A DNA stretch of 64,000 nt from Pedobacter psychrodurus. Its GTDB lineage: Bacteria; Bacteroidota; Bacteroidia; Sphingobacteriales; Sphingobacteriaceae. Location of the stretch: NCBI RefSeq assembly GCF_004331735.1, contig NZ_SJSO01000002.1, positions 124,001-188,000 of the forward strand, written 5' to 3'. The first letter of the stretch is position 1. The number at the start of each line of letters is the position of its first letter. Below, in pieces: positions 63,271 to 64,000 of this stretch. The notes beneath the pieces were generated by a model, which saw only the letters and a list, made by a program, of their open reading frames with translations, had not been told where the DNA came from and did not search any database. The translations under genes and the position numbers were made by a program.

Positions 63271-64000
63271 TTAATCCTCTTTTTCCGATTCAACCTCTGT
63301 GAGCTCGTAAGCAAAAGATCCGTTTTTTGGTACGATAGGAGTTGCCCTACCAATGCTCAATGCTTTGATAAATGATGCGCCAAAATAAAATATCAACGAA
63401 GAGTAGAATACAAAAAGCATAATTACAATGATCGATCCCGCTGATCCATAAATATTGCTGATGTTACTCAGTGGCAATAAAATTCTTAAGATATACTTTC
63501 CTGCGGTAAAAAGGCATCCGGTTAACAAGCCGCCAGAAATTGAGGCACGCCAGGTTGGCCTTCCATTAGTTAAATACCTGAAAAGTATGGTAAACCAGGT
63601 GGTTACGATGATCGCAAAAACCAATTGATTGATTATCGAAGTCAGAACTAATCCAAAAGAAGGGGCACCATTTTTTAGATAGGCGCCAATATAAGCCTGC
63701 ACACTATCGGCCAGTAAACCGATAAAAAATAATATCCCAGCCAATAAGATAATTGTAAAAGATATGGCTCTCGATTTAAGGGTGTTGATGATTCCTTTTT
63801 TATCTTTTTGGCCTATATTCCAGATCTGCTCTAAAGAGTTTTTAATCACATTGAATAGGGTGGTAGCTACAAAAAGGAAAAATATAAAACTGAACAAAGT
63901 AACATACCAGGCCTGATCGATACCACGGATGTTTCTTAAAGTGGTTCTGATCTGTAAAATACTTTCATTGTCGAGAATACTAGCCAAACGTTCAAAAAGA
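63271..64000 (-). CDS. YihY/BrkB-family membrane protein, partial
   Basis: The frame is open to the window end, so the N-terminus is missing; 243 residues are visible. Five to six membrane segments with LFSFIFFLFVATTLFNVIKNSLEQIWNI near the start, GRPTWRASISGGLLTGCLFTAGKYIL and YGSAGSIIVIMLFVFYSSLIFYFGASF, all typical of the family. A charged C-terminal tail ends in SEKED. The family was once called ribonuclease BN; its role is unclear. Confidence 0.9.
   Translation of the reverse strand, partial: LFERLASILDNESILQIRTTLRNIRGIDQAWYVTLFSFIFFLFVATTLFNVIKNSLEQIWNIGQKDKKGIINTLKSRAISFTIILLAGILFFIGLLADSVQAYIGAYLKNGAPSFGLVLTSIINQLVFAIIVTTWFTILFRYLTNGRPTWRASISGGLLTGCLFTAGKYILRILLPLSNISNIYGSAGSIIVIMLFVFYSSLIFYFGASFIKALSIGRATPIVPKNGSFAYELTEVESEKED

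Overview
This window is a stretch of Bacteroidota chromosome, most likely Sphingobacteriaceae and close to Pedobacter. The evidence is the ftsW-murG-murC-ftsQ-ftsA-ftsZ order, a type IX secretion cargo/PorP cluster, TonB-dependent receptors with a carboxypeptidase-like N-terminal domain, an AT-rich composition, -7 boxes of the TAnnTTTG type, and frequent GTG/TTG starts with weak Shine-Dalgarno sequences. I saw no tRNA, rRNA, CRISPR array, insertion sequence or prophage. All functional calls rest on motifs read by eye.

Layout. 1-7.6 kb: end of the division and cell-wall cluster, with four DnaA-box-like 9-mers in front of ftsZ. 7.7-11.8 kb: an alpha-oxoamine synthase, a 58-residue histone-H1-like protein, a Crp-AraC fusion regulator, an acetyltransferase and a small lipoprotein. 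11.9-17.6 kb: dapA, a GxxExxY gene bracketed by inverted 9-nt-period repeats, ligA, an AcpH-like protein and tyrS. 17.8-18.6 kb: two small orphan genes. 18.7-24.1 kb: a metal (probably zinc) homeostasis locus with a frameshifted COG0523 GTPase facing a MerC protein, a small lipoprotein, an ABC ATPase, an FtsX-like permease, three tandem CxxC secreted paralogues and a Fur-family regulator. 24.1-31 kb: LuxE-like enzyme, membrane protein, penicillin acylase and a TonB receptor. 31.3-35.8 kb: GH31 glucosidase and branching enzyme. 35.8-37.4 kb: an array of 17-bp inverted repeats in front of an AAA/DUF234 ATPase. 37.6-40.2 kb: TonB receptor with a Cys-rich lipoprotein. 40.4-45.4 kb: four-gene type IX secretion surface cluster. 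45.6-49.5 kb: Crp-like regulator, two candidate small RNAs, a deoxyribonucleotidase/DeoR divergent pair, a membrane protein and a metallophosphoesterase. 49.7-55.2 kb: glycolytic locus with gapA, a degenerate BadF-type kinase, pfkA, a divergent Nudix-winged-helix regulator and an intact BadF kinase. 55.2-64 kb: threonine aldolase, biotin carboxylase, riboflavin synthase, GH78 rhamnosidase, DUF4268 protein, porin and a partial YihY/BrkB protein.

Three themes stand out. (1) A 17-bp palindrome AGTGTA-N5-TACACT or a close variant occurs four times: next to pfkA and its Nudix regulator, before the second BadF kinase, before GH31/glgB, and over a promoter that seems to drive only a short non-coding transcript. 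Together they look like a local sugar-metabolism regulon. (2) The zinc locus resembles, as far as I recall, the gammaproteobacterial DUF3299/LolD-FtsX zinc-uptake clusters, but with three cargo paralogues. (3) Intergenic DNA is built from degenerate repeats of strict 7-nt or 9-nt period; some run into gene ends (murG, a BadF kinase) or a gene start (accC), and the 9-nt type brackets the GxxExxY gene.
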